DNA from: Eukaryota sp. TZLM1-RC | Lineage: Eukaryota; Metamonada: BaSk clade | Assembly: GCA_040285825.1 (NCBI GenBank) | Contig: JAUPSS010000001.1 | Coordinates: 1,178,001-1,242,000 of the forward strand | DNA length: 64,000 nucleotides | Direction: 5' to 3' | In this document: piece after piece, positions 8,220 through 18,355 of the stretch | How the letters are laid out: each line of letters begins with the position of its first letter | Numbering within the stretch: position 1 is the stretch's first letter | Made by a program: the position numbers and the translations under genes | The notes under the pieces: generated by a model | What the model was told of the DNA's origin: nothing | Databases searched by the model: none | The model's input: the letters and a program-made list of their open reading frames with translations, nothing else

Positions 8220-10058
8220 GATCTAACCATCTCCAATATCTCTGAAAACCCCAGATTCAAACTTTCAGTGGGCAATAGGTTCAGCAAAGACATCCTGCAA
8301 GAGCTTATTAGAAAAGAAGGTTCCGATAGAAAAGCGAGCGTGAGATATACAAAATACGAGGTAACTCGCATCAATGCTGTCTGTAGAAGCAAAGATTGCA
8401 CGTTCCGCTGTTATGCAACTAGAAAGAAAGACTGTCCAGATGAGACACCTTATGTCGTCAAAAACCTGATTCAACATACTTGTGATCCACTTGCTCTTGG
8501 AACGAAAGCTCCAAGACCTACTACTTCCTTTCTTGCAAGCCATCCTCGAGTGAAAGATAGAATAAAGGCCAAACCATTTCTAACAGCTGCCGAACTCAAG
8601 CCATTACTGGATGAGATAGCTGATATGAAGCTTGCTGAAAGAGTTGCAGCTAAAGTTCGAGCAAAAGCTCGAGAGATTGTCTTTGGTACTCATAAAACAA
8701 ACTACGCACGGCTTTATTCTCTTATACTCCGTATCCAACAGTGTAACCCTGGTTCTCGTTGTGTGTTGGAGAAAGAAGCAGACAATACTTTCAAACGTTT
8801 GTTTATTGCTTTTGGTGGATCTTTACATGGGAGTCAGTTCTGTCGTCCACTCATTCAAATTGATGGAACCCATTTGAAAACAAAGCATAAAAATGTGATG
8901 TTATGTGCAACAATGATCGACGCTCAGGGTCAGCTGTTTCCAATTGCGATATCTATAGTTTCTGGAGAAAATTATGACAACTGGAGATGGTTTCTTTGTG
9001 AGCTAAAGAATTGTCTCAAAACAGAAGTAACAACCATTATATCTGACAGAGAGAAAGGACTTGTTGAATCTGTAAGATCTATTTTTCCTGATGCGTTTCA
9101 CAGCTACTGTGTTCGCCATTTGGCCAAAAATATAGGCGTTAAGTACACAAGTGTTTTATTACAAGCAGCAAGGGCAGAAACAGAGATTGAATTAAAACAG
9201 TATCTCGAGACATTGAGAGAACAATCCATCAAGGCCTACGAAAAGGTAACAAAAGCTGGGATCAGCAATTGGGCTACTGTTGGGTTTGAAGGTCTTCGTT
9301 ATGGGCACTTCACGTCCAATTTAATCGAATCTCTCAATGCTTGGCTTCTTGTTGCCAGAGGATTGCCTGTAATAGCAATGATCCAAACTATCATTTATAA
9401 TCTCAATCGATGGTTTGAAGATCGATATCATCGTGGATCAGAAATGCAGAAAGCTATTGTAGAAAGTGTTTGGCATAAATTGAAGGATGAAGTTGTAGAA
9501 GGGAGAAAGTTGAAGACGAGAACGATAAGAAGAGATGACAACATCTTCGTCCAAGTAGAAGAAGCTCAGAAAAGGTACACAGTGAATATTAAGGAGCGTT
9601 TATGTACCTGTGAAAAATGGCAACGTTTAGGCATCCCATGTAGACATGCTGTCGCAGCATTGAAAAAACTGAAACATCCGGTCTCAAATGGGGTTGATTC
9701 TCACTACCTTACCGAAAATTACCTAAGAACTTATGAGAACTTTATTGGTGCTGTAGAGAATCAAGACTTAGATGAAGACGATATGCTGCCTCCAACTTAC
9801 AAAAAGGCTCGTGGAAGACCACCAACAAAAAGATTACGGCCTGGTGAGGGAAGAAATAAAAAGAAGGTAAAGGTAGCAAATGATGGTGATGTAAGTGAGG
9901 TGGACGAAAAAATGTTATATGAGTCTATCATTAACATAAGTACAATTCATGATGTTTTTGACGAGTCCTCAAGTTCTGGAGAAGATTATGAAAATGAAAC
10001 TGAGCTGGAAGAGGACTCAGACGATCAGTGGAATGAATTGACCACTGAATTGATGTAG
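8211..10058 (+). CDS. MULE transposase with SWIM zinc finger
   Basis: 615 residues, intact. Residues 1-95 are a MuDR-type N-terminal zinc-binding region (CRSKDC, CYATRK, IQHTC). Residues about 160-400 carry the MULE RNase-H-like catalytic domain: D218 in IDGTHLK, D279 in SDREKG and E373 in SNLIESLNAW fit the DDE triad. A SWIM finger follows (C465, C467, C477, H479). The tail from about 515 is basic (RGRPPTKRLRPGEG, possible AT-hook/NLS), then acidic. It cuts and pastes elements with matching inverted repeats. Because the frame is undamaged, insertion looks fairly recent compared with the decay of the viral gene it broke. Confidence 0.92.
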   Translation: MYPDLTISNISENPRFKLSVGNRFSKDILQELIRKEGSDRKASVRYTKYEVTRINAVCRSKDCTFRCYATRKKDCPDETPYVVKNLIQHTCDPLALGTKAPRPTTSFLASHPRVKDRIKAKPFLTAAELKPLLDEIADMKLAERVAAKVRAKAREIVFGTHKTNYARLYSLILRIQQCNPGSRCVLEKEADNTFKRLFIAFGGSLHGSQFCRPLIQIDGTHLKTKHKNVMLCATMIDAQGQLFPIAISIVSGENYDNWRWFLCELKNCLKTEVTTIISDREKGLVESVRSIFPDAFHSYCVRHLAKNIGVKYTSVLLQAARAETEIELKQYLETLREQSIKAYEKVTKAGISNWATVGFEGLRYGHFTSNLIESLNAWLLVARGLPVIAMIQTIIYNLNRWFEDRYHRGSEMQKAIVESVWHKLKDEVVEGRKLKTRTIRRDDNIFVQVEEAQKRYTVNIKERLCTCEKWQRLGIPCRHAVAALKKLKHPVSNGVDSHYLTENYLRTYENFIGAVENQDLDEDDMLPPTYKKARGRPPTKRLRPGEGRNKKKVKVANDGDVSEVDEKMLYESIINISTIHDVFDESSSSGEDYENETELEEDSDDQWNELTTELM

Positions 10059-10139
10059 ACATAGATTGCTTTATAAAGAAATGTTTAATTGTTGCAATTT
10101 GGGTACAGGTGAAACCAAAATTGATGGGTATGGAGAAAT

Positions 10140-10191
10140 TGGGTACAAGTGGGACAAAATTTGACAAAATGGGTATAAGTGAACTTGTCCC
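10140..10191 (-). repeat. MULE right terminal inverted repeat
   Basis: Reverse complement begins GGGACAAGTTCACTTATACC and aligns with the left end at 38 of 52 positions. Further GGGTACA/GGGTATA units extend inward to about 10100. Confidence 0.8.
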
Positions 10192-11324
10192 TATTTTAAG
10201 TTATTATCATATTCAATTTTGTTTCTACGACGTCCAATTTGGTGGTGAATAAAAGTATCTATACACATCATGTGATGTAAATAATTTCTTGTTTTTCTAG
10301 GCACTGTTTGTTTATGCATAAAAGTATAAATTGTTTCACAACCAAAATCTGCATTCAATCCTTGATTACGTATATATTCAAAATAATGTGGATTGTGAAC
10401 ACTTCCATTTATAATTTGACCATTTTGCCAACTAAATGTTGTGTGACATTTTGTACACCACATTTGATCACAACCATCAATTTTTTGAATGGGAATTGCA
10501 CATTTAGGACAATGTTTTGTTGATTTTTTCATCATTTTAACCGTTTTACAATATTTATAACACAATCTCCATTGTGCAATTGTTCATAACATTCACCACA
10601 AAATTCAGTTTTACATAATTCACAAAAATTATCCTCATTAACAAATCCGTGGCATAGAGAACAAGGACGATATATTTGAACTCTTATTCCATTTTCTCTT
10701 TTTAATGGCTTAATCTCATTGGCAATCTCATCTAATTGTTTTTTATTTTCATCTATTTCTTTTTTAATTTCATCGTGTTGTGATAAGTATTCATGACAAG
10801 TGTTTATGTCAATCGTATAATCGAAAATAATTTTTTCTAAATTTAATAGGTTTTTGTTTAAATGATTTGATTTATTTATTATGTCATTAGACTTTATTTG
10901 ATAATCTGATATTTTACGTTCATTTGCAATAAGTAATGCAAATCTTGGTAGTAATTGTTTTTACTAAATTCAAATTCATATTCAATTTGATTTTTCACAA
11001 TTTTTCTCAAAAATAAACTACCTAATTTTGATTCAATGAATATTGATGTCCATTCATTTTTACAATACATACAAACCAATTTGATTTGAGATTTTGCATA
11101 TCTTTTTAAACAATCAATGCAACATGAAAATCCACAGAAACATTCTATTTCTTTTCTAGTTTTTGTATAATTATGAATACAATTTTTAGAATTTTTAATT
11201 ATGTTGAAAGAAAATTATTTTTATTATAATTTCTTAATAAAAAAACCTTTCGTTTTAAGAAATCTCTGGAAGAAAAAAATTATAAGTCTTGATTAAAAAT
11301 TATAATCTTATTAAAAAATATATT

Positions 11325-11940
11325 TTATCGTCTACATTGTGGACATCCATTATCCCACATATCAATACAACTCATACAATATGTGTGATTACATTTCAAA
11401 TCAATTGGATTGGTAAAATCATCATAACAAATTGCACAACTATGATTGTACTTAAATGTTGGTGATAAATAATCATTTTTACAAACAATTACGTTCTTAT
11501 CACATATTAATTCACAATTTTTGTTGATTGTAAATTTAGTTAAATGATTATTTTTACAATATAAATATTCAAGATTTTCATTTAAATCAATTTCAATTAT
11601 TTGATTATTTTGACAATTTAAAAATTCAAGATTTTCATTACAAATAATTTCAGTTATTTGATTATTAAAATAAATTAATCTTTTAAGATTTTTATTACAA
11701 ATAATTTTAGTTATTTGATTATTTTGACAATCTAAATATTCAAGATTTTCATTTAAATTAATTTCAGTTATTTGATTATTAAAACAAATTAATCTTTTTA
11801 AGATTTTCATTGCAAATAAGTTTAGTTATTTGATTATCAATACAATCTAAATATTCAAGATTTTCATTTAAATTAATTTCAGTTATTTGATTATCACTAC
11901 AATATAATTTTTTTAAAATTTTCATTACAAATAATTTTAG
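11325..11940 (-). pseudogene. LRR-RING protein, giant-virus type, 5' part frameshifted
   Basis: The open part (11325-11810, 161 residues) holds five or six short leucine-rich repeats of about 21 residues with the core LEYLDCQNNQITxI, then a C3HC4-like RING at about residues 125-160 (CAICYDDF, CNHTYCMSCIDMWDNGCPQC). Repeats continue upstream to about 11940, but one extra A at about 11805 shifts the frame and another indel lies in the A run near 11915. LRR proteins of this asparagine-rich style with a terminal RING are common in mimivirus-like genomes; by inference a ubiquitin ligase with the LRR binding substrate. No start codon could be fixed. Confidence 0.7.
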
Positions 11941-12022
11941 TTATTCTATTATATTCGAGTGATATTCGAATTATATATACCAATGTATAATATTCGAATT
12001 ATATTAATGGTCACTCGATTAA

Positions 12023-12703
12023 ACGATTCTATCAAAATGTTTTCAAAATGGTGTTTTTCGAGAATTTAGTGAGTTAAATGTTGATGGTATACAATCAAAG
12101 ATAAAATTTAATCAGGATGAAATTCCAAGGTTGATACATAATGAAATATTAAAACAAATAGAATATGTTGAATTTGATAAACAAGCAATGGATGATGTGA
12201 TACACGAATATCATGATGAGAGTGCGTATTGTATACAAAATGAAATTTCTGCAAATATTGGTGAAAATGATAATATAATTGGTGAAAAATAAGATGAGAT
12301 TATACAACAACCACAACCACAACAACCAGGTAAATACATACCAGATAATTCATCACACATATATCATTGGATGAGATTTAATATGGCATTAAACTATAAA
12401 AACTTGAAAAAACAAATGGAAAAATACCACAACGATGAGTATGGACCATTACACCCAGAAACCATAGATGCTTTAAATAGAATGGAAGAATCAATAAAAG
12501 ATTTGGGGAGTTCAATAAATCCAAATTTAAGTTTAACTGAAAAAGGAGAAGTAGGTTTTGATAAATTATATCCAATATCAAATAAGATAAAAGAAGATAT
12601 CGAAAACAGTCCACCAAGAGAAATGTATGAATTCCGTGTCGCGCGATCAATAAAAGCGTTAACAAATAAATTAGAGGGGGATGAGGTATCTACTAATGAA
12701 TAA
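12023..12703 (+). pseudogene. Unknown island gene with one nonsense codon
   Basis: A single frame stays open from 12023 to a TAA at 12701-12703 except for one TAA at 12290-12292. The second part begins with a Gln/Pro-rich stretch (QQPQPQQPGKY) and continues as a helical charged protein (MALNYKNLKKQMEKYHNDEYG...). No ATG is available at the 5' end, so it is probably truncated. It converges on the ParB-HNH gene. No family recognised. Confidence 0.5.
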
Positions 12704-12746
12704 TTTTATAGAATGAATGTTCAAGAAGAACAAAGATAAAAAATAA

Positions 12747-13747
12747 TCAATTATATTTAAGTTTATAATCTATTAAATTCATTGTACCCATATTTGAATT
12801 ACATTTAGAACAAATTGGTTCTAAATTTTCCAAGATTGCTTCTCCTCCAGATGCATATGGAACAATGTGACCACACTCAAATCTCATTGATGATATTTTT
12901 TTTGAACAAACAAAACATTCACCAATAACATTTGGATTTCTTTTCTCCCACACTTTTATTCTCAATTCTTCACTTATATGTCGTTTGATAATGAGATTTG
13001 ATAAATCCAAATCTCTGAATGATATCTTTTTTAATAATGTGTTTTCAATTATATTTAACCATTCAAACTTTGTAAATATTCCAACACCTAATCGTTTTTC
13101 AGTATTTTTAATTTTTTATCTGAGAATTGTTTCTCGTGTTATTTTTTGAATTTGTGATAATGATTGACACTGGAAAATATAACTATTAAATTCCTCAAAT
13201 GTATCAATCAACTCACCACTTTTAATTTCAGCTTCACATAACCGTTGGCCAAATTTTGTTCTTGCTAAAATATCTGTGAGAGTTTTAATTGAAATGTGTG
13301 GTTTATGTACAATGTTTGTTGTTTTTAAAATGAACCATAGTTATTTTGCAAATATGATAAGAATGGTGCAATGATTGATGATGTGTCTGAAATATAAACT
13401 TCATTCATTGGTAAATACTTATTCAAACTCACAAACAATTGCCTCATTTGTTGTTCAGATTCACATTTATGAACAGGTGCTGATATTTGATAATCAAAAT
13501 GTCCAACCTGTAATAATTTTTTAAAACACTCACAACGATGTTGACCATCAATTAAAAAATATTTTCCATTCAATTCAGCAATAGAAATTGATTGTCTAAT
13601 TAATGGACCACAATTGTAATTGAGATAATCCATAGCATCATTAAACAATTTATCAACATAATCAACATCAATTGGACTTTGTGCTGAATATGATTCAATT
13701 TTTATCAACTCTGAAATATTGGAGGTTAATGATGATGAGTGAATCAT
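12747..13747 (-). pseudogene. ParB-like N-terminal domain plus HNH nuclease, broken by a frameshift and a stop
   Basis: From the ATG at 13745-13747 the first 140 codons encode a ParB/sulfiredoxin-like domain with the signature FLIDGQHRCECF. The frame breaks near 13330 at a TTTTAAAAA run. The next frame is open (KTTNIVHKPHISIKTL...) to an in-frame TAA near 13120, and resumes into an HNH domain at 12747-13010: CFVCSKK, ECGHIVPYASGG, then CSKC, the zinc-supported beta-beta-alpha-metal fold. ParB-like plus HNH combinations occur in giant viruses and phages; a DNA-cutting role is likely, target unknown. It is divergent from the 524-codon gene, sharing a 55-base intergenic region. Confidence 0.75.
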
Positions 13748-13799
13748 TTCTATTTCAATTATTCAATTTGTCTCTATATATTTATTTTTTCATTCGTAA

Positions 13800-15396
13800 A
13801 TGAAATCATATCAAATACAAGGTGGTAAACTTGTTCAAATTAATAACATCTCATTGGATAAAACATCCGTCTTTTATATTAAATATCAATGGTGAACAAC
13901 ACATATTATCATCAGAATTAATTGGGGATTATATTCAGAAACATAATGATTTAAAACCAATGGAAAAATTATTAGAGTTTGTTGTTCCAATATCAACTGA
14001 TTCGGATTTTATCCTGAAATCATTTTCAATATTAACTGTGAATAAATTCAACACGGAAATGACAAATGAACAACCAGTTTTTGACATTAATGAACAATAT
14101 GTGCAAAATTATATTGATGGGAATGATTATGAAAAATTAGCAAAAGAATTCACCACAATATTTCATTCAAAAGAAATTCCCATAAAAGATACTATTGTTG
14201 CAATTGGAAATGATAACATCCACAAACATTTGGGAGATGTTGAAATGAAGACTATTAGCAGTGACTGTGAGGAATGTGATGACTTTAAAGACTCAACTGA
14301 ATATGCTCGGGGAATTTTCCACCACTCATCATTAAATGATAATCTTAAATATTTTGATTTCATAAATAAATATGCTGAAAATTTTCTTTTAATTGAGTAT
14401 AATAATTACCATCCACTAATTGCAATTATTGAAAATTACAAAGATAACTTTTGGAAAGAAAATAATTTTAATAATCACTTAACAACGGATGATTGGATTG
14501 GTGTTTTTAATGCTAATTTGAATGAATTTGTTTTAAATATTAATGTCGATGGTGATTATATTTATGTTGTTGGTAAAAGAAATGTGTCTGGTGGTTCACA
14601 TCTTCAATTTGAGGAACAATATGGAGAACACATTCAACCACATATACAGGAAGAGGTAGATTTGGTAGAAGAACAACACATTCCTGTTGAAGGATTACAA
14701 GAACCAGTTCTTAGACAGAGTGATGTATTTGAAGAGGAATTGGATGCACAAATTATTGGTGAGGTTGGTGGTGAACCTTTTCCAGAAGAAGCTCAAGAGG
14801 TTGTTGATGTTATCGTGGAGGAACAATACAGGGAAAATATTGATGAACCAATTCTACAAGAGCAATCAGATTATGTCGAACAAATAGAACATGAAGAAAT
14901 ACTTGATGAAGACCCTGATATTCGCGTTGAAAATTTGGATGAAGTAATTGTTTTGGAAGATACCCAACCATCGGCTCCTGAACCAGTTGTTTATGAAGAT
15001 GAACCACCAATTCATATTCCACAACAAATTCCTAGACGTAGACCACAACAAGTCCAAAGAAGACCACAACAAGTCCAAAGAAGACCACAACAAATTCCTA
15101 GACGTAGACCAATAACAATTTTAAATTCACTTGGACAATTGGAAACAATATGGATTGACGAATATGATGATGAATTGATTATTATTGAGGAAATTCAATT
15201 ACCAACACACACAACAGTTAAAAACAATCCATTAAATGATTTTGTTTCACTAGATGGTCAACATAAAAAATTTCGAGATATTTCTCCATCAGCACTAACA
15301 AAATATCCTTCAAATGAGGCAATTGTTGATGATATTTTAAAATTTGATATATCATTTCCATATAGACACTTATATATTCCAAAACTTTTGAAATGA
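13800..15396 (+). CDS. Large unknown island protein with acidic linker and PQQVQRR repeats
   Basis: The main frame is open for about 524 codons to a TGA at 15394-15396, but begins without an ATG. The ATG at 13800 is one frame away and encodes MKSYQIQGGKLVQINN before stopping, so a single-base change near 13845 probably separates the true start from the body. Residues 1-260 look globular; 265-380 are a very acidic Glu/Val-rich linker; around 395-425 is a basic, Pro/Gln/Arg repeat (RRPQQVQRR), then a C-terminal domain of about 90 residues. No known family; the acidic-basic layout suggests a structural or nucleic-acid-binding virion protein, which is inference. It is the longest largely intact viral-type frame here. 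Confidence 0.6.
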
Positions 15397-15791
15397 AGAA
15401 GAAATTAGCCACATTAAAAAATAGATGTATTGTATAACTTACATCAATAAATTTAAGTAGATATAATTTTAATAGTTTAGGACAATTTCATATCAATAAA
15501 TATATTCTAGATCATTTGATTTATTTTCGTTAAGATTGAACTATAAATCCACATCCAATATTTGAAGAAAATTTAATATTATTGAAAATATTTAAATGAA
15601 TTAAGTTTTAAAAAAATGAATTATTATATTATTAATGTCACTTTCTGAATGATTGGTGGATATATATATTCTTGAATTATTCTGTATAATGATATATATA
15701 TATTATATTTTATATTCTGTATAATTCGAATTCTGTTTTATAGAATACAATGTATATTCTATATGGTATATATTAAAAGATATTCATTTTT
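15397..15791. other. AT-rich intergenic stretch
   Basis: About 400 bases of very AT-rich sequence with TATATA runs and several ATTCGAATT/GAATTC-like palindromic words. No gene seen. Confidence 0.4.
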
Positions 15792-16567
15792 TTAGTTTCG
15801 TTCTACATATTCTTTAACATTTGCATTGTAGTAATATCCCTTAAAATATTTGTTTTTGTACTCATCAAATTCTCCATCGTAACTAATTTTTTCAATGTTG
15901 GGACAATTAATTTCACGTAGTGGATTGTCTCTACAATCCAACTCTTTTAAATTACCACTAATTGTTGTTAATTTGTTGTTACTACAAACACATCTTTTGA
16001 GTGAATCGTTAAAATTAATTTCTTCCAGTTTATTGAAATCAATGTAAATGAAATCAAAGTGAAACTTTTGATTGAATTATTGTGACAATTTAATTTTTTC
16101 AACTTCTCGTTTGGTTCAATTGATTCTAACTTGTTAAATTGTACAATTAATTCTACTAGATTCGGACCACAAGTAAGTTTTGTTAAATTGCCGTATCCAA
16201 TGTTTAACTTTTCAAGATTTGGCCCACATTCAAATTCGGACAATTGATTGTAAGAAAGATCTAATGTTTTTAAACTTGGCGGACAATTTAATTTTGTCAA
16301 ACTACCATTCATTTTAATATTTTATACAACATTGTTTAAAATTAAAGATTTAATTTTAAATGCTTTAACTTCTAATTCTTTGAAACTAGTATTAGAAATA
16401 TCAAGATGTGTGATGAGTCCTTCAACCATTAATTTTGAATCTTTAATTACAAATCTAGGATTACCTTTAATTATTTTGTAAATGATTTTCTCGTTGTTAA
16501 ATTCGTATACTTGAGTCATATTTATATTATAACCCTCAGTCATTTTCGAAATATAATCTTGAGTCAT
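15792..16567 (-). pseudogene. LRR protein of giant-virus type, one stop and one frameshift
   Basis: From the ATG at 16565-16567 a non-repeat N-terminal part runs to an in-frame TAA near 16322. The same frame continues into short leucine-rich repeats (LKTLDLSYNQLSEF, LEKLNIGYGNLTKL, LVELIVQFNKLESI, LKKLNCHNNSIKSF). Near 16055 a missing base shifts the frame; the other frame then carries further repeats (LEEINFNDSLKRC, LKELDCRDNPLREI) to a TAA at 15792-15794. About 255 residues in all if unbroken. It probably mediates protein binding. Confidence 0.65.
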
Positions 16568-16659
16568 TTTATCGAAAAAAATTTGATTTATATTAAAGAG
16601 AAAAATTTAGGCATATTTAAATTTTTTATTTTATAATAATTTTTACAATCAAATAAATG

Positions 16660-17049
16660 TTATGTGACATCAACTATATTACCATTAATTATATATATTG
16701 GTGCATAACCTTTTTTTAACAAATGGTTTATATTTATTCAACAACAAATATGAAATACACAATTAAAACTCCACATCCTCAAAACCTGCCTAACCACTAA
16801 ATAATTGTTTAAAATTATTCATTTCTTCTAAAGGTATTTGAAATTCTACACGAGCAAATGCTTTTTTAATTTTTCCACCAAACATTTTTGCTCCTAATTT
16901 TGCATGTGAATGTGATGCCGTTTTTACATTAATATAAAAACAATCTTCATCAGGTTCTATTAATGGTTGATCGATGAGATTACAATAAATTTCTAATAGT
17001 TGTCAAGTTTTTTAGTCATTGGATTGAAATTAGTTATTAAATTATACAT
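16660..17049 (-). pseudogene. Unknown island gene, split by a LINE-C tail
   Basis: Starts at the ATG 17047-17049, 6 nt after the shared motif. Frame breaks near 17005, then about 70 codons are open (PLIEPDEDCFYINVKTASHS ... NNFKQLFSG). At about 16791 a roughly 60-base LINE-C 3' end is inserted, and beyond it the gene resumes (HLLKKGYAPIYIINGNIVDV) to a TAA at 16660-16662. No family recognised. Confidence 0.55.
16733..16791 (-). mobile_element. Severely truncated LINE-C 3' end
   Basis: The minus strand matches the last codons (AGFEDVEF, stop) and 3' untranslated end (TTGTTGTTGAATAAA) of the LINE-C copy at 48.93-48.98 kb. Only about 60 bases were inserted, as in extreme 5' truncation during target-primed reverse transcription. 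Confidence 0.75.
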
Positions 17050-17055
17050 TTTCTT

Positions 17056-17074
17056 AAAAAATAATCATTTTTTT
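17056..17074 (-). promoter_or_regulatory. Shared upstream motif, copy 6
   Basis: Coding strand AAAAAAATGATTATTTTTT, 6 nt before the ATG at 17049 and overlapping the end of the NADAR gene. Confidence 0.55.
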
Positions 17075-17534
17075 AATTCATTTCTAACATTCATTAAACA
17101 AATACCTAGTAAATTTTTACCTCTCCAAGCTTTACCATTTTTAGCATCACGTTCATTAATTCCAATCCCATAGATATTATCATATGGAGATGCTTCTGCA
17201 ATAAAACGTTCACCTGTGTTAGTAGTAGGATTTTTTTCAAATCATCGTTTTGTGAAAACTTTGCCAAATTAGCACGAAAAATCACATCTTCTCGATTTTG
17301 TTTCCAAATTCGTTCATTATAATTTAAAACTTTTCTTCCATATCTTTTTTGTTGTGATGGATCATGTGATGTTAAAATTTTATTCAATGATTTCACATCA
17401 CCAAATAATCTAGCTTTTTCTGCCATCATGTATTGCTCACAACAATTATATTCAATGTTGTCAACAATAAAAGTAGATGGATATTATTGAGAAAATGATG
17501 AATGTTTTTTCCAGAAATATACTACACTTGACAT
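17065..17534 (-). pseudogene. NADAR (YbiA/DUF1768) family N-glycosidase, broken
   Basis: From the ATG at 17532-17534: VYFWKKHSSFSQ, an in-frame TAA where the family has Trp before YPS, then EYNCCEQYMMAEKARLFGD, ILTSHDPSQQKRYGRKV and IWKQNREDVIFRANLAKFSQ, which are the family signature blocks. A single-base change in the A run near 17240 moves the last part (EASPYDNIYGIGI, WRGKNLLGICLMNVR) to another frame, ending with TGA at 17065-17067. NADAR enzymes cleave the N-glycosidic bond of ADP-ribosylated bases or riboflavin intermediates; viruses may use them against host or defence-related ADP-ribose chemistry (inference). Confidence 0.85.
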
Positions 17535-17536
17535 TT

Positions 17537-17559
17537 AAAAACAATAAAATCATTTTTTT
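17537..17559 (-). promoter_or_regulatory. Shared upstream motif, variant, copy 7
   Basis: Coding strand carries AAAAAAATGATTTTATTG followed by TTTTTAA, ending 2 nt before the NADAR ATG. Confidence 0.45.
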
Positions 17560-18238
17560 GTAAAATTAATAGAATACAACCTATTAAATTCTGGTTTAAG
17601 TTTAAAATCATAGAGTATGATTAAACAATAAAAATCTAATTTATTTTTCTTTGGTTTAAATTTAATGTTTAAATAATCAAAATCTGTTGATTGTTTGGGT
17701 GGAAATGCTACTTGACAAAAGTTAAATCCAAAAAGTAATAAATATTTGATATGTTTCGACTGATTTTTGGAATATTGCATTTAACAAAATTTTTAAATAC
17801 CTTTTGAATTTTTTTATCATATTTTTTTGCACATTTATCACAACAAAATTGACAATATGCAATTTTTATTATAATATTCAAATGTTCAACATTTCCATTT
17901 ATATTTATATATTTTAAAATTTCTTTTAAATGTGTTATGTTTGGTGCAATGGCAACTGATAAAAGTATTGTTGTTAATTGTGTGGTATACATTTTTCATA
18001 GTACATACTTCATTTTGACCGTGTTTGTAATTAACAAAATTTGAAATTTCATCTTGATAATCTTTAACTAAGTTTCTTTTTGATATATTAATTCTTCCAT
18101 ATTTATTTACCATTTCCAAATAAAATGCACCTTTTTTTAGATTATGAGTTTTTCCTTTTTGAATTTCGTTTTCAAGTAGATGTGAAAATATTTTTTTAAC
18201 GCAAATATGGGAATAACATTTTCAAAAAAAATATTCAT
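17550..18238 (-). pseudogene. Unknown island gene, at least three frame breaks
   Basis: Three successive minus-strand open pieces (about 18210-17960, 17990-17780, 17780-17550) fit together end to end. The first has KKIFSHLLENEIQKG and YGRINISKRNLVKDYQDEISNF; the second has a Cys pair motif CQFCCDKCAKKYDKKIQKVFKNF; the third ends KPEFNRLYSINFTKK. Breaks lie in T/A runs near 18228, 17975 and 17770. The shared motif stands immediately upstream. Function unknown. Confidence 0.45.
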
Positions 18239-18242
18239 TTTT
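18224..18242 (-). promoter_or_regulatory. Shared upstream motif, copy 8
   Basis: Coding strand AAAAATGAATATTTTTTTT. It overlaps the stop codon of the fragment at 18243-18355. Confidence 0.5.
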
Positions 18243-18355
18243 ATCTCAAATAACTAACAACATCAAATTCACGTTCAACTTTACTCAACAATTCAACACT
18301 TTCATCAAATCTTTTAGTTAAATCACATTGTGGAATGTAATATTCATCTTGTCCA
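18243..18355 (-). pseudogene. C-terminal scrap of an unknown island gene
   Basis: About 36 codons open to a TAA at 18243-18245 (DEYYIPQCDLTKRFDESVEL...). At 18355 the sequence changes abruptly into the plus-strand AAA ATPase frame, so both genes are cut at the same point by a rearrangement. Confidence 0.4.

Larger units (their letters stand above)
8168..10191 (+). mobile_element. Complete MULE (Mutator-like) DNA transposon, 2024 bp
   Basis: The element starts GGGA and ends TCCC. Its first 52 bases and the reverse complement of its last 52 bases align without gaps at 38 of 52 positions, forming terminal inverted repeats. It is flanked by a 9-bp target duplication, TATTTTAAA at 8159-8167 and TATTTTAAG at 10192-10200 (8 of 9 match), the length typical of Mutator elements. 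It sits inside the RBR ligase gene in the opposite orientation. One long transposase gene fills the interior. A relative lies at 50222-50645. Confidence 0.9.
7381..11205 (-). pseudogene. RBR-type (RING1-IBR-RING2) ubiquitin ligase, giant-virus like, interrupted by two mobile elements
   Basis: From right to left: a RING1-like Cys cluster (CFCGFSCCIDCLKRYAKS, then CMYCKNEW) at about 11190-11040; a Lys/Glu-rich coiled coil at 10900-10700; an IBR cluster (CSLCHGF, CELCKTEFCGECYEQLH) at 10660-10570; RING2 (CPKCAIPIQKIDGCDQMWCTKC) at 10525-10440; and a C-terminal tail. The tail is cut by the MULE (8168-10191) and again by the 7579-8114 element. Removing both, with one copy of each target duplication, gives one continuous frame ending at a TAA at 7381-7383. 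Two single-base frame breaks remain, near 10935 and 10550. RBR ligases transfer ubiquitin through a RING2 cysteine; close relatives occur in mimivirus-like giant viruses. No intact start found. Confidence 0.8.

Noticed and set aside
13822-13822. GTG as start of the 524-codon protein
   Set aside because: Other island genes start with ATG; a frame change after the ATG at 13800 is a simpler explanation.
5277-17534. Genetic code with TAA read as glutamine
   Set aside because: Several island frames carry internal TAA, but most genes also end on TAA right before the next gene's motif, so TAA is a real stop.
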